A stretch of 64,000 nt of DNA from Rozella allomycis CSF55. Lineage: Eukaryota; Rozellomycota. The notes under the pieces are model-generated. The model ran no database searches, was not told the origin of the DNA, and saw nothing but the letters and a program-made list of their open reading frames with translations. Of this stretch, positions 23,089-36,366 are shown in pieces. The position numbers and the translations under genes are program-made. The stretch is taken from NCBI GenBank assembly GCA_000442015.1, contig KE560790.1:1-64000 (forward strand), in the 5' to 3' direction. How positions within the stretch are numbered: position 1 is the stretch's first letter; each line of letters begins with the position of its first letter.

Positions 23089-23866
23089 ATGCTCGTGGAG
23101 AATCTATGTGTCGCAAAAGGAGCCACAGATGTAATTTTTGAACATGTTTCCATCGAAGCCAAGCCTGGTGATCTAGTTGTTGTTAGAGGGCCCTCTGGTA
23201 TCGGTATCAAAGGATTAAACTTTAAAAGGAATAGGGAAAACAACGTTTTTGAAAGCTTTAGCTCATCTCATCCCACTCAAGCATGGAAAAATAACGTTAA
23301 ACTCTCAGTAAATAAACCAAAACTCAAGAATTAGAACATTTGAGGATTATGGGGCTGCTGATTGGAGAACCAAAGTTCTATATGTGCCCCAACGTGCGCC
23401 AACTATGGAAATCTCGCCAACATCATATTTCAATAGAATAAAGTCATTTAAATCTCAGAAGAAAAGAAAAATTCTAGATCCTGTAAGAGCTTTTCCATAA
23501 GATTAACAGGTCGAGATCGGCAAGAATTTTGGATTAGATGAAGATATTTGGACCAAGAATTGGTCTCAATTATCTGGAGGCGAGATCCAAAGAGTTGTGT
23601 TAAGCATTGCCTTAAGCACGCAACCCGAAGTGTTGTTGCTTGATGAACCAACTTCTGCTTTAGATCCTCATTCAACTGAAAAAGTCGAAAACCTATTAAC
23701 AAAAATAGAATTTAATGATAACGATGGGATGATATATAAGCCATTAATATTTTGGATTACTCATGATGATTTGCAGGAGCAGAGGATTGCAACTCATATT
23801 TTACGGTTTGAGAGTGTCAACAATAAAACTATATACGCATATAGAGCATATCATGATTTCCCGTGA
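23089..23866 (+). CDS. Stand-alone ABC ATPase (YbbL/FetA/STAR1-like)
   Basis: 230 residues after three introns (31, 27 and 27 nt). Walker A is interrupted by the first intron (GPSGIG, then KTTFLKAL). The Q-loop is in [11 protein letters not shown], the signature is [12 protein letters not shown], Walker B is [13 protein letters not shown] and the switch His is in WITHDD. The size and YVPQR motif resemble bacterial YbbL/FetA and plant STAR1 half-transporter ATPases, whose permease partner is a separate membrane protein. No permease gene lies nearby. The substrate is unknown (iron or metal export is known for FetA). Confidence 0.82.
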
Positions 23867-23937
23867 ATAAATTAATTTCTTTTAAACTTTCGAGTTCACT
23901 TTGTAAACCTTTGACAAGAGTGGCTGAGGTACCTGTA

Positions 23938-26900
23938 ATGCAAAGTATAGTGCAAATACCTGTAGAAAACGGGCAGCAAGTAGTAGAAGTAGACCTTAAT
24001 GATCCTTCTACATCCGTGAATGAGATTGTGGAACTTTTGACTGCCGAAAACGCAAACATAGATTTATTTGTAGAAATAGCGCTGAATTATTTTGGAAGGG
24101 GAGAGAGAAAGGCAGCAAAGATAGTTCTAGAAGCTGCTTTAAAAGTTGAAACAACGCAGCCCATGAACAAAATGCAGGCATTGAAAATGATGATCTCGCA
24201 CTACGTGTCTGAGGGTGTAAAGGAAAGAAAGGATTCAGCGTTTGAAGCGGCGCATGCATTGATAAACGAAGCTGAGAGAATAAATATGCAGGATGATGTC
24301 AGTTGGCTGGGAAGAGGGATGATCTTGTATGGCAAGCAGGATTATGCTAGAAGTTTGACTAATTTTGGATCTTTGTTGGAAAAATCGAATAATAATGCAG
24401 AGGCATGGTTGGGAAAAGCCCATGTGCATTTGCAATTGAAAGAGTGGAAACAAGCGCTGCAAGCGTTTACACAAGTGATGTTGATTTGCCCATCATATCC
24501 GTATTCACGATTTGGAATGGGGGTTTGTTATGTTTATTTGAACTACTTGGAGCAAGCCAAAAAGTGTTTTGAAAGGGTGCTGAAGATGGATCCCAATCAT
24601 AAGGATTCAATCATTGCGCTAGGGATTGTTGAAATTAATGAAAAGACAGAAAGCGGATTGATGAGTGGATTGAAGAGGCTTGGGATGATTTATCAGCAAG
24701 ATAAGACAAATCCATTGGTGAATATTCATTTAGCGAACCATTTCTTTTTTAAAAAGGAATATTCAAAGGCAGAAGCGTTGATTAATAAGAGTTTGGGATT
24801 GATAAAAAAGGAAGATTTGAAATCAGATGCATTGTTCATTCTAGCCAAAATTCATCATATTCAAAACAAGATGAATGAAGCATCAATGTTTTATATGCAA
24901 TCATTAAGATGGAATGATAAATCGCCAATTTCATTATTTGGAGCAGCACAAATGGCGCTACACAAGAAGGATCATCAAACATGTTTCAAGTATATAAAAA
25001 CTATTACTGAGATGAATATTCAATCTGAAATAGTTTCTAAATTTCTTGGATTATTAAATTTGGATAAGGATAAAGAAAAAGCAGTTGCATATTTGGAGCC
25101 AATTTATAAAGCAAACCCTGGTGATCAATCTTTGGCGCTCATTTATGCCCAAGCCATTTCGGAACAAAATATACAAAATGCGACTGAAAGTAATTATATA
25201 AAAATAATCTTGAAATAGTTTTTGAGCAACTGGTTGAAAATGGGCTAAAGTTTAGTCAAGTTTATAATACGATCGCTGTGTTGTCTCATTTGAATGGTAA
25301 ATGATGTTTATGGATTTAAAAGGTGACTTTGAAAAGGCTATGAAATATTATGAGCTTGCATTAGAGAATCTAGATTTGCAGAAAGAAGAAAAGATCAAAC
25401 AAGCGGCGAAAGTGACGATAACATTTAACAAGGGTTGTTTGATGGATGAAATGGGGAGAGATGAAGAAGCAGAAAATATTTTTAGAGAAATATTGAAATT
25501 GGAGCCAAGATATGTTGATGCATCATTGAGACTTGGATTGATGTATCAAAAGAGAAATAAATTGGAAGAAGCAAATGATGTATTCAAGGATGCTATTACC
25601 ACGGTTTCTAATGAATCTAACCCAATTCCTGGGTTTGAAAATGCGTGGCTTTGTATGGCTAATTTGAGTATTGAAATGAAATCATATGCACAAGCGAGGA
25701 AGTCTATTGAAAGAGTTTTAATGAAGGCTGAATCAAGAAATGATCCTTATGGGTTAGTTTGTTTAGGAAATGTTTATTTGAAATTAATTCTCCATGATTC
25801 TGGTTCTTCAAAACAAAATTTTATTAAACGAGCGTTGGAATGTTATCAAAAGGCTGTAGCGTCAAATAAACACAATGCTTATGCTGTTAATGGAATTGGG
25901 ATGGTTTTAGCTTATCAAAGCAATTTTAAACAGGCTAAAGAAGTGTTTTCTCTTGTTAAACAAGGACTTCCTACTTTTGTTGACGCTTGGTTGAATCTTG
26001 GCCATTGTGCAATGGAATTAAATCAAATAAGTTTTGCTATTTCTTGTGTAACTTTATTTAGATTTACTCAAGTAGTATGAAAATGCTTTTAAATTGACAA
26101 AATCACACAATGTGCATTCTTTCCTAGCAAAGGCACTTTATATTCAAGCCAAGATGGACAAGAATATTGAATTTTCAAATCAAGCCATTAATCTTTTAAA
26201 TAATGTATATTAATCTTTTATCTATTCTAGTTTGTTAATGATAACCCAACAGATCTAGTGGCTAGGTTTAATCTATCTTTGTGTCACCAAGAAGTCGGAT
26301 CAATTATCATAAAGTCAGACAAAAATTTAAGAACTTCAGCTGACATTCAATATGCAGTTAATGAATTAACTAATGCCAACGAGTAAATCTTATTTTATAT
26401 CTAAAGTAGAATGTTGGAAAAGCTTCTAGTGGAACTACCAGAAAACAAACCGCCATTTAGCAAGAAAATGTTAGAGCAAAGATTAGCTTATGGTAATGAA
26501 TGTTTGAAAACAGCTAAAATCCAATTGGATCATCAAAAACTATTAGAATTGAAAAAGGAAGAGAAGAAGAGAGAATTATTAAAATTAAGAGAAGAAGAAG
26601 CCAAAAAATTAAAGTTGCAAGAAGAAGAGCGTTTAATGAGGGAACAGGCCGAAAGAGAAGCAATCGAAGAACAAAGAGAACAATTGTTACTCAAAGTAAG
26701 AGAAACTAATGAAAAGTTGGAACAAGTAACAGCTGCCGCTGCTNGCTACTCCCAAGAAGACACCCGCTAAAAAGGTACCAACTTACTCTACTGTTTAAAT
26801 CTAGAGAAAAAGAAAAGATCAAGAACAGGATGAAATTGATAATCCTGAAATACATGAAGATCAAGATGACATACCAAATGAAAACGTTGATGACGATGAA

Positions 26901-26960
26901 AGTAAAAGAGCCGCTTCATTAGAAGCCCTTAAACATAAGCGTCGTGAGAGAAACAAATAA
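23938..26960 (+). CDS. CTR9: Paf1 complex TPR subunit Ctr9
   Basis: About 950 residues with six introns of 26-30 nt. The start MQSIVQIPVENG matches the family N-terminus. Tandem tetratricopeptide repeats follow (for example AWLGKAHVHLQLKEWKQALQ, PYSRFGMGVCYVYLNYLEQA, AWLNLGHCAMEL). The C-terminus is a long charged coiled coil and an acidic/basic tail (RRERNK). Ctr9 is the scaffold of the Paf1 complex in RNA polymerase II elongation and H2B/H3 modification. An N at 26744 lies in the coiled-coil region. Divergence from the ABC gene is minimal: 71 bp separate the ABC stop and this ATG. Confidence 0.93.
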
Positions 26961-27119
26961 ATTTAACCCTTTTTTATTTATTGTTATATCTTTTTAGCTT
27001 TTAAAAAGAAAGTACTAATAATCTTTTTGTGTATTTTAATTCAACCTTTAATGCTTGAAATCCGAACAAGACTTGAGAAACAATTTCCATAAACGATTGA
27101 AAATTTTCAATTTTTCCAA

Positions 27120-28203
27120 ATGCTTCGTCGAGCACTAACCAACCAGATTACACGTCAGCAATTTCGTTTTTACAGGGTTAATCGTTCAAACACCGTTATA
27201 AATTTCGTACCTCAGCAGGAAGCTTGGGTTGTGGAAAGGTTTGGAAAATTCCATTGTGTCTTGGATCCAGGAATATCTGTTTTGTTCCCTATTGTTGATA
27301 AAATAGCATATGCGCATAACCTCAAAGAAGTAGCCCAAGACATTCCCAGTCAAACAGCTGTAACAATGGACAATGTAACTGTCAGCATGGATGGCGTTTT
27401 GTTCTACAGAGTTGTTGACCCTTACAAAGTAACAGAAATTTTGCATTTATTATGTTTAGGCATCTTATGGAGTTGAAAATTACGGATACGCTATGCAGCA
27501 ATTAGCTCAGACAACAATGCGAGCAGAAATTGGACACCTCCCACTTGATAGAATATTTTCAGAAAGAGCTCAATTAAATGCGAAAATCGTCCAGGTTATC
27601 AACGACTCTACAGTGAAAGCCTGGGGAATTGAAAGTTTGCGCTATGAAATTCGTAATTACAAAAAATAAAGTCGAAAAAGGTGACATTCACTTGCCACAG
27701 AGTGTGATGCAAGCTATGCAAGGGCAAGCTACAGCAGAGCGTAAAAAGAGAGCGAGCATTTTGGAATCCGAGGGTGAGAGGCAAGGTGCTATCAATTTGG
27801 CCCAAGGTCAAAGAGAATCTATCATTTTAAAGTCCGAGGCTGAGAAAATGGAGCAAATAAATAAAGCGGTTGGTGAAGCTGAGGCCATAAAGGCGAAGGC
27901 GACCGCTGTTGCTCAGAGTATTCAAATGATTTCAGAAGCTATAAAACATGAAAATGCGCAAAAGGCTATATCGCTACTAGTAGCTGACAAATATATAGAT
28001 GCATTTTCGAATTTGGCACAAAAAGGAACTACTTTGATGTTACCGACTTCTGTTCATGACCCTTCATCCATGATTGCTCAAGTATGTAATTTATAATTTC
28101 AAAATAGGCCATTAATATTTTTGATACATTAACTACGAAAAGAAATGACATGAAGAGCATTGAAGCTAGTAATGAAGACAAGAAGCCTGAGCCAGCAAAA
28201 TGA
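27120..28203 (+). CDS. Stomatin-like protein 2, mitochondrial (SPFH/band-7 family)
   Basis: 332 residues after introns of 31, 28 and 26 nt. The presequence MLRRALTNQITRQQFRFYRV is typical for mitochondria. The SPFH domain follows (VVERFGKFHCVLDPGISVLF, DNVTVSMDGVLFYRVVDPYK), then the coiled coil SILESEGERQGAINLAQGQR and the C-terminal DPSSMIAQAINIFDT. SLP2 organises cardiolipin-rich inner-membrane domains and respiratory complexes. The 28-nt intron removes a stretch that would otherwise break the conserved LRYEIRDIHLPQSV. Confidence 0.93.
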
Positions 28204-28222
28204 AATAAATGCTCTATCATAT

Positions 28223-28865
28223 TTATTCATTACTAGTGTCCCTTTGCAAGCATTTCTTGCTGCAATATGGTTTCCACTTATTTGACTCTGGCCTATCAGT
28301 ACAAACTTGACAACTCTTTTTCAACTCAATTTCATACCCATTTTCTTGGCAATCAAAACAAAACCACTTTTCAAACCAGATTCCGTCTCCTTCCTCGACA
28401 TTCACGCAAGTTCCATGAAACCAACTTTTAATACCAACAAAAAGTGTTACCCATTGCATTTGTCGCATGCGATCATGAATTTGCGAGGATCATATTTTGT
28501 CTGGCACACACAATGAAGAGCGATATCCTCATTCCTTTTCAGTCTTTTATTCTTTCTAGATGATTTTGAATATGGTGAAGATGTTTGGGATTTTGTTTGT
28601 GCTTCAAATATACTTGCCCATTCTTCTGCAGACCTCCAATTTCTTTCAGTTCTTATTTCTGAAATCTTTCCATTCAAAATCGAAAAATTACTTTTGATGC
28701 CTCTGCTAGAGCCGCATTAAATGCTTCTGACAATTCAGGATCATCGCTAATTGTTGAAGGCAGAATATCTTTTCTCAAAAATCTATCTTGTCTAGATTGA
28801 TATTGGCATGCCATTGCCAAGACTTCGAATGGGTTTGGTGATAAACTGTCCGATTGAACAGACAT
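28223..28865 (-). CDS. PHD-finger protein, Spp1/CFP1-like
   Basis: 196 residues, two 26-nt introns. A PHD finger begins at HCVCQTKYDPRKFMIACDKC and continues WFHGTCVNV and WFCFDCQEN, with the Cys4-His-Cys3 ligand set present. A second Cys cluster follows (CQVCTDRPESNKWKPYCSKK), similar to the motif after the PHD finger in yeast Spp1 and animal CFP1. Spp1 is the H3K4me3-reading subunit of the COMPASS methyltransferase. The N-terminal half is low in recognisable motifs, so the Spp1 assignment is moderate. Confidence 0.7.
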
Positions 28866-28946
28866 AACTCTCTTGTTTACAAAATCTTGGCAATCAAAAT
28901 ATTAAAAATACCAATGTGAAATCATACAGATTAAGTTTATTGACTT

Positions 28947-30140
28947 TTAGCGCGGATCCCTTTCATCTAGAATTCCCTTTTTGTCAGCAATGAACTTGTG
29001 GTAATCTAAGAATTCACACTTGTCCTGATTTCTTAATCCTAAACTCCAAGTAGGCTTTAAAAACTTTTGGGCCGCAGACTCGCTATAACCACTTCTACTA
29101 ATAATAAGAGTATCCATGCGTGATAGTATAGACCAATCCAAATGTGTTTTAAGAAAATAATCAAATTTCAGATCATCATTCACGAGTTTGTTGACTTCTT
29201 CTGCTTTCGGAAGATCGATATGAACAATTGGCCTGTCAACAAAAGTAACATTGCAGCCTGGAATCTCTTCAATTATCCTACTTTTCAATACTTTAATGAT
29301 ATCAAAGTTATCTGCTGTAATAAAAACAAAGCATGGCTTGTTCTGATTACCATAAACTTCCACAGTTTTCTTGACAAAGCATTCGACATTGTTATTTTGT
29401 CTTGGCGAGCCTCCCCAAAGCATATCACCACCACGATATTGTATTCCAATGTTGAAAGATTTTGGACTTACATACATATTTACATGTTCCATTAATTTTG
29501 GTGTTTCATCAAATGCCAACCTAAGGACTATGGATGCCAATATGCCTCTCTTCAAGTTTCTGAGATAGGGAAAGGTTTTGTTGAGCATAAGTTGTACTTC
29601 AGGTTGATCAAAGATATCAGTGTACATGTAATTGTTTGTCATGATTTCCAAGGTGTTGTTCTTGAACTTTTCATCTTTTACTTTGTAATGCTGATATTGT
29701 TCTATATGCCAAACAGCGGGGTTATCATCGGGCCCTGATAGAGTGGGGAACCGGTTTTGATAGAACAGGCTAATGGGATAGACAAAGTCCCATCGTTGCT
29801 GAAACCTGTATCCATTCAAAAGAGCAAAGTAAAATACATATATGTAGCCTCTTATTCTGTCACCGAGACCTCCGGCGTACTTTTCGTGGCACCGATAGAG
29901 AATGGTTCCATGAAATTGATTGCTGGGCGTGGTGGTTATATAATTGTATATTTGCTTTGATAATTTTTCGGCAAGTTTGGAATCAGTTTCATTTGCTACA
30001 ATTTCATATGCACCTTTTGAATAGACTACGCTGTTAGTGTTATTTATCAATTTATCGAAATTGGCGTGCAATACGAAAAAAAGAAAACATCCGATAAACA
30101 ATACACCAAATACCATTAATTTTCGTCTAATAGGAAACAT
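28947..30140 (-). CDS. Type II membrane glycosyltransferase, fucosyltransferase-like
   Basis: Single-exon, 397 residues. A short cytosolic basic tail (MFPIRRK) and one membrane helix (LMVFGVLFIGCFLFFVL) give a Golgi type II topology. The luminal part contains YAGGLGDRIRGYIYVFYFA, a motif of GDP-fucose-type (GT-B) transferases, and IGIQYRGGDMLWGG, a likely sugar-nucleotide-binding Arg loop, then a C-terminal Rossmann segment TLIISRSGYSESAA. Several N-glycosylation sequons are present. The acceptor is unknown. The assignment is to a superfamily, not to a known fungal enzyme. Confidence 0.65.
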   Translation of the reverse strand: MFPIRRKLMVFGVLFIGCFLFFVLHANFDKLINNTNSVVYSKGAYEIVANETDSKLAEKLSKQIYNYITTTPSNQFHGTILYRCHEKYAGGLGDRIRGYIYVFYFALLNGYRFQQRWDFVYPISLFYQNRFPTLSGPDDNPAVWHIEQYQHYKVKDEKFKNNTLEIMTNNYMYTDIFDQPEVQLMLNKTFPYLRNLKRGILASIVLRLAFDETPKLMEHVNMYVSPKSFNIGIQYRGGDMLWGGSPRQNNNVECFVKKTVEVYGNQNKPCFVFITADNFDIIKVLKSRIIEEIPGCNVTFVDRPIVHIDLPKAEEVNKLVNDDLKFDYFLKTHLDWSILSRMDTLIISRSGYSESAAQKFLKPTWSLGLRNQDKCEFLDYHKFIADKKGILDERDPR

Positions 30141-30329
30141 ATTACAAGTACGGATTGAGGTGCAATGTGGCTTAGAGTGATTATGACTATTGTTAGCAAG
30201 GAATTGGTTTAACTAGCTTAATTTGGCAAAAAAGGCCGAGATTAATATTACGGATAATTACTAATTTATTATACCAATTACCATAAACTCATCAATCCTC
30301 GAGGCAAAGATAGTAATAGTTAAAAGTGT

Positions 30330-32960
30330 TTATGAATTCTTTTTAAATATGTAAGATACAAGGTTCTTTTTACAAAGATTTTGCAAAGGAATGTCTTCAT
30401 TGATGATTGATGAATCACGTGCAGGGTCTGCCTTGTCCCAATCAGAGAGAGATGTGGATTGATCTAATTTATTTGCGGGTTCATCCAGCACCAAATCAGG
30501 ATCTAGTTCAAATAATTCATTTAAGGATTCATCAGTTTTAGATTGGCTGTTGACGATTGAATCTAAAATATGGCATTTAGTATTTTCATGGAACGTAAAA
30601 ATATCTTTTAATTCTTCTTTTGTGAATTGGTTGGAAGTGTCATTGATTTCGTCTATTAAAGAATCAGAGAGACCCAACTTAGTCAATTGTCGTTGGAATA
30701 TTTTCTCTTCAATTGAACCAGTTCTGTTAAACTTATTTTTAACTTTTACATTAAAAAGCGATAGATGAAAACATTTCTGGTTTGTCCATCTCTCCATATT
30801 CTTGCCATGGCTTGAAGATCGATTGAAGGATTCCAATCCAAGTCATACAATACCAACCTAGAAGCACCAACAAGATTTAACCCTTGACCTCCAGCCTTGG
30901 CAGATAAAAGAAACACCCCTTTTAAAAATATTTATTTTATTTCTTTACAATCATCAGAATGGTTGTTGAATCTATCAACGAGTTCTTGTCTTTTAGCTGA
31001 AGGTGTTGAACCATCCAAACGAAGAAATGAAATATTCAAATCTTTAAAATGTTTCTCAAAGACATCCAAAGTCTTTCTTGTCTTTAAAAATAATTTACTT
31101 TTGTTGAATGGGCTACAATAACAACCTTTTCATTCCCATGACTTTTAATATAAGCCAACAATTTGATTAAACAAATTAATTTATCTTTAAACAAATTTTT
31201 ATATTTTTTACTTCCTTGCATATCTCTTGGCTTTGCAATTTCAAATTCTTGTTTCAAATCATCGTCAGATTGTAACAATGAGGGGGCATTGCAAATCTTT
31301 TTTAACATTGACATGTAAGCCAAAGCATTAGATTGTAAATGAGAAAAATTAGTTTGATCCAACAATCTATGAAACAATGAACATTGAAAACCATTTGGCT
31401 TTATAAAGAGAACAAACTCGGCTATTTCAATAAACATTCCATCAATTACTTTTTGGTGGCAAATATTCTTTATTAATCGCAGAAGTTCTTCTTAAAATAA
31501 ACATTTGCGTTAAATCCATCAACTATTCACTGGAATGAATTATCTCTACTTGTTTTAAGCGTTCTTCTCCAATTCTTTTTACTTCATTTGATGCTTTAGG
31601 TTGTCTTGAAGCTTGAATTGGTTCATCAAATACTTTTTTAAATGACACTGAAGTGCTTAGAATGCCAGGGTTGACAAAGTCCACCATTGCATAAAATTCA
31701 TTCAAGTCGTTTTGAATTGGCGTTCCAGATAAAATAACTCTCTTCTTGCACTCAAATTTATTCAACAATGAAGCCAATTTAATCTGAGAGTTTTTCAATC
31801 GATGTCCTTCATCGCAAATAATCAAATCAAATTTAATCTTTTCAACAACATTCTTCAAAGACAGCAACTATTCTCAACATAAATAATTATATACTTTTTC
31901 ATAACCACAAATTAAAACTGAATAACTTTTATTCATAATGAAATGCTGCAAATTTGAATTTCCTTCTACAATGAACACATTGATTCTCTCATCTCCCAAC
32001 CATTTCTTGAACTCTTTTTGCCAATTTTTAATCAATGTGGCTGGACAGCAAATTAGAACCTTCTTAACTACACTCTCTTCATTAGAATACGGGCTTTGTT
32101 CTTTCTTAAGATTTTATACATTTTACTCAGTAATGTCCACACAAGAGTTATTGTTTGCAACGATTTTCCAAGTCCCCTAAATTCTTCATTTCAATTCAAC
32201 TTTACATTTCGTCTGCTAAAATAGCTCCATGGCCATTGAATCCTTTCAATCCCAACACACATTCATACAAAAATGAAACTCCATCCTTTTGATGTGGACG
32301 AAGATTTTTAGCCAAATATGGGTCAACAACAACATCAATTATTGATACATCTCTTTCATTCATCATTAATGTCACTCTTTACTTGCCATTGATTTTAATT
32401 GAATCACCAAGACTTGGTCGCTTCATCACTAGTGCTTCAGAACAATTTGGATCATGACGTGCCTGGCGCTGTAGTTTAATCTTTTTAGCTGTGTTATTGA
32501 TTGTATCTTTGGGTTTGCTTTTGACTTTTGCCATGGCCATTGGAGCTATTCCATTCAAATCATAAGCGTTTTCTTTCTGCGGAATAGAATTTGTTATGAA
32601 TATCCTCCCACTTTCATACTCTTCTAGACTCGCCACTCCTTCAATCTCTTAAAGACATATTATTTTAATACCAAGATCTCTTTATTTCCTAGTCTGAAAA
32701 CCTCATCATAACTGTCAAGAGTATCCCAATCCAAGGATTTATCATATATTTTGGTATTCTTAATGATTCTTTAATCTCAATGATGGTATCTTACGTGTTT
32801 CCTTCCATATCTTTAAGCTCCATACATCTTGAATCACTTCGAACGAGCAACACGCCATCTCCTTGCCACGTCTTGTTCTATTCAAATCATACATTAACAT
32901 GTACNTAATATCTACTTTTTTATTCGTTATAGCTCTATAAACAACTTGGAAAACTTGCAT
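30330..32960 (-). CDS. RDH54: Rad54B/Rdh54-type SNF2 DNA translocase
   Basis: About 790 residues in a dozen exons. The N-terminal Rad54B-specific segment reads [12 protein letters not shown] and [15 protein letters not shown]. Helicase motifs follow in order: [20 protein letters not shown] then GLGKSLQ (Walker A), [13 protein letters not shown] (DEGH), [38 protein letters not shown] and a final RIWRDGQT. These proteins move along duplex DNA and remodel Rad51 filaments in recombination, especially meiotic. An N at 32905 lies in the second intron. The gene is 142 bp from the divergent RGS gene. Confidence 0.88.
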
Positions 32961-33102
32961 AAAATTCAGTTGGCGCCAAAAATATTTCTAGGCGTAAATT
33001 TCGCGTTCAACAACCAGATTTTGAAATTGGCATTAAACTTAGATATTCATCAGACTCAACTGTTGAATTTCATTTCAACACAATCCACACACCTGGTTCT
33101 TC

Positions 33103-34128
33103 ATGGCAACCAAAGTAGTAGTTGTCGGCGATACAGTTCGTTTCTCTGACATTATAGAAAACACCTTGGCTGATCCCTTTGATTATGATTCCTTTAGAAA
33201 ATTCGCCATAAAGAAATGCCTAGCAGAAGAAAGCATACTGTACATGGAAGCGTTCCACAAATTCAAAGAAACCCCGCCCGGTCCAGATCATGTAGAAATG
33301 AAAAAACATATCATCCACGAATTTATTAAAGACAATTCACCCAACGAACTGAATATCCCGCATGATCTTAAAAAGGCTGCAAGTGATGCATCAAATGACG
33401 CAAACGATCATGTCATGGAGGAAATATATGAGCATATTTATAGAATGCTAAAGACTGATATCTTTCCAAAGTTTCTGTCTCACACCACAGTGAAGAAACA
33501 ACTCCATTTGTCTACACATGATGCTCTGTGGTTTTTGGATCTGCCGGGCTCTTTAAAGACGTTTTTCAAGTTTCCGGATCCTGTAAATGAAGTGGAAGCA
33601 AGAATACATGGACTTTGTTCGTCATTGTTAATTCTAGCTTTTGTATTGATGGATTTATTCGTAAAGGGACCACCTTACATATTGTATTACTTAACTTATG
33701 GATTTGCAGCGAGAAGTCTATGTGGATCTAGGTTGGATGTACAAGCGTATTTTGTGTTATTTGTTGCAAGACCTATATTTACTGATGTGCTGGGTTTGTT
33801 TGAAACAAGGTTTGTTGGTGGGTTTACTAGAAGACTTGCACAAATTGTTGGGCTTTTGTTTTCATTAGTGTCGTTAATCCTTTACCAGTTTAACTTGGTA
33901 TATGCTTGTTATGGTGTACTAGCATTCTTGTTTTTTGCGACTTTTTTGAATGGAGTTTGGAATATTTGTTTGGTTTGTGAATGCTTTAGGGTTATGATTG
34001 GCCGAGGGTGGATATCATCAAAATGGTGTGAAGAATGTTCAATTAAATATGTCGAAACCAAGAAAATTAATGATCAAATCGAATCTTCTAAACAAATACG
34101 AAGTGGTTTGTCTATAGCGGGTAAATAA
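33103..34128 (+). CDS. RGS-domain protein with C-terminal membrane region
   Basis: Single-exon, 341 residues. The RGS box is N-terminal: FSDIIENTLADPFDYDSFRK, LAEESILYMEAFHKFKE, NELNIPHDLKKAA and VMEEIYEHIYRMLKTDIFPK followed by FL. About four to six hydrophobic helices follow (residues about 165-300, for example YVLFVARPIFTDVLGLFE and LAQIVGLLFSLVSLILYQFN). The RGS-then-membrane order is the reverse of the 7TM-RGS protein at 16915. It probably tethers G-alpha GAP activity to a membrane. Confidence 0.8.
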   Translation: MATKVVVVGDTVRFSDIIENTLADPFDYDSFRKFAIKKCLAEESILYMEAFHKFKETPPGPDHVEMKKHIIHEFIKDNSPNELNIPHDLKKAASDASNDANDHVMEEIYEHIYRMLKTDIFPKFLSHTTVKKQLHLSTHDALWFLDLPGSLKTFFKFPDPVNEVEARIHGLCSSLLILAFVLMDLFVKGPPYILYYLTYGFAARSLCGSRLDVQAYFVLFVARPIFTDVLGLFETRFVGGFTRRLAQIVGLLFSLVSLILYQFNLVYACYGVLAFLFFATFLNGVWNICLVCECFRVMIGRGWISSKWCEECSIKYVETKKINDQIESSKQIRSGLSIAGK

Positions 34129-34173
34129 AATAGATTTCAAGTGAAATGAATTTATTGTGATTTATAAATGGGA

Positions 34174-36056
<1,883 letters not shown>

Positions 36057-36366
36057 TTGAAAAAAACTAACCAGGGTGAAGTGGCGCAGAATGTTTCATA
36101 TCTTTTGGTGAACAAATGGTTAAAAATAGAAAAGATTGAGTTTTACTGTTTTAATTATCTAAGGAACACCATACAAGCTATTGACCTGGTCGGATGGCTC
36201 TTATTTTTCACATGTTTAGTTATCTAACTAAAGAGCGAAAACTAAGTTCATATGTGATTTAAGCTTTAGTTAAACATCAATGCTCATTAACTTCATTTAA
36301 GAAATTAAATGAAAATTTTAATAATTTTTTCACTTGTAAAATTAATTTTCGAATTTCCTCTTTCGA
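36057..36366. other. AT-rich divergent promoter region, no gene seen
   Basis: This is the gap between the divergent DBP2 and glycogen-binding-domain genes. It is AT-rich with short A and T runs. A 71-residue frame on the plus strand here lacks any family feature and is taken as chance. Confidence 0.5.
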
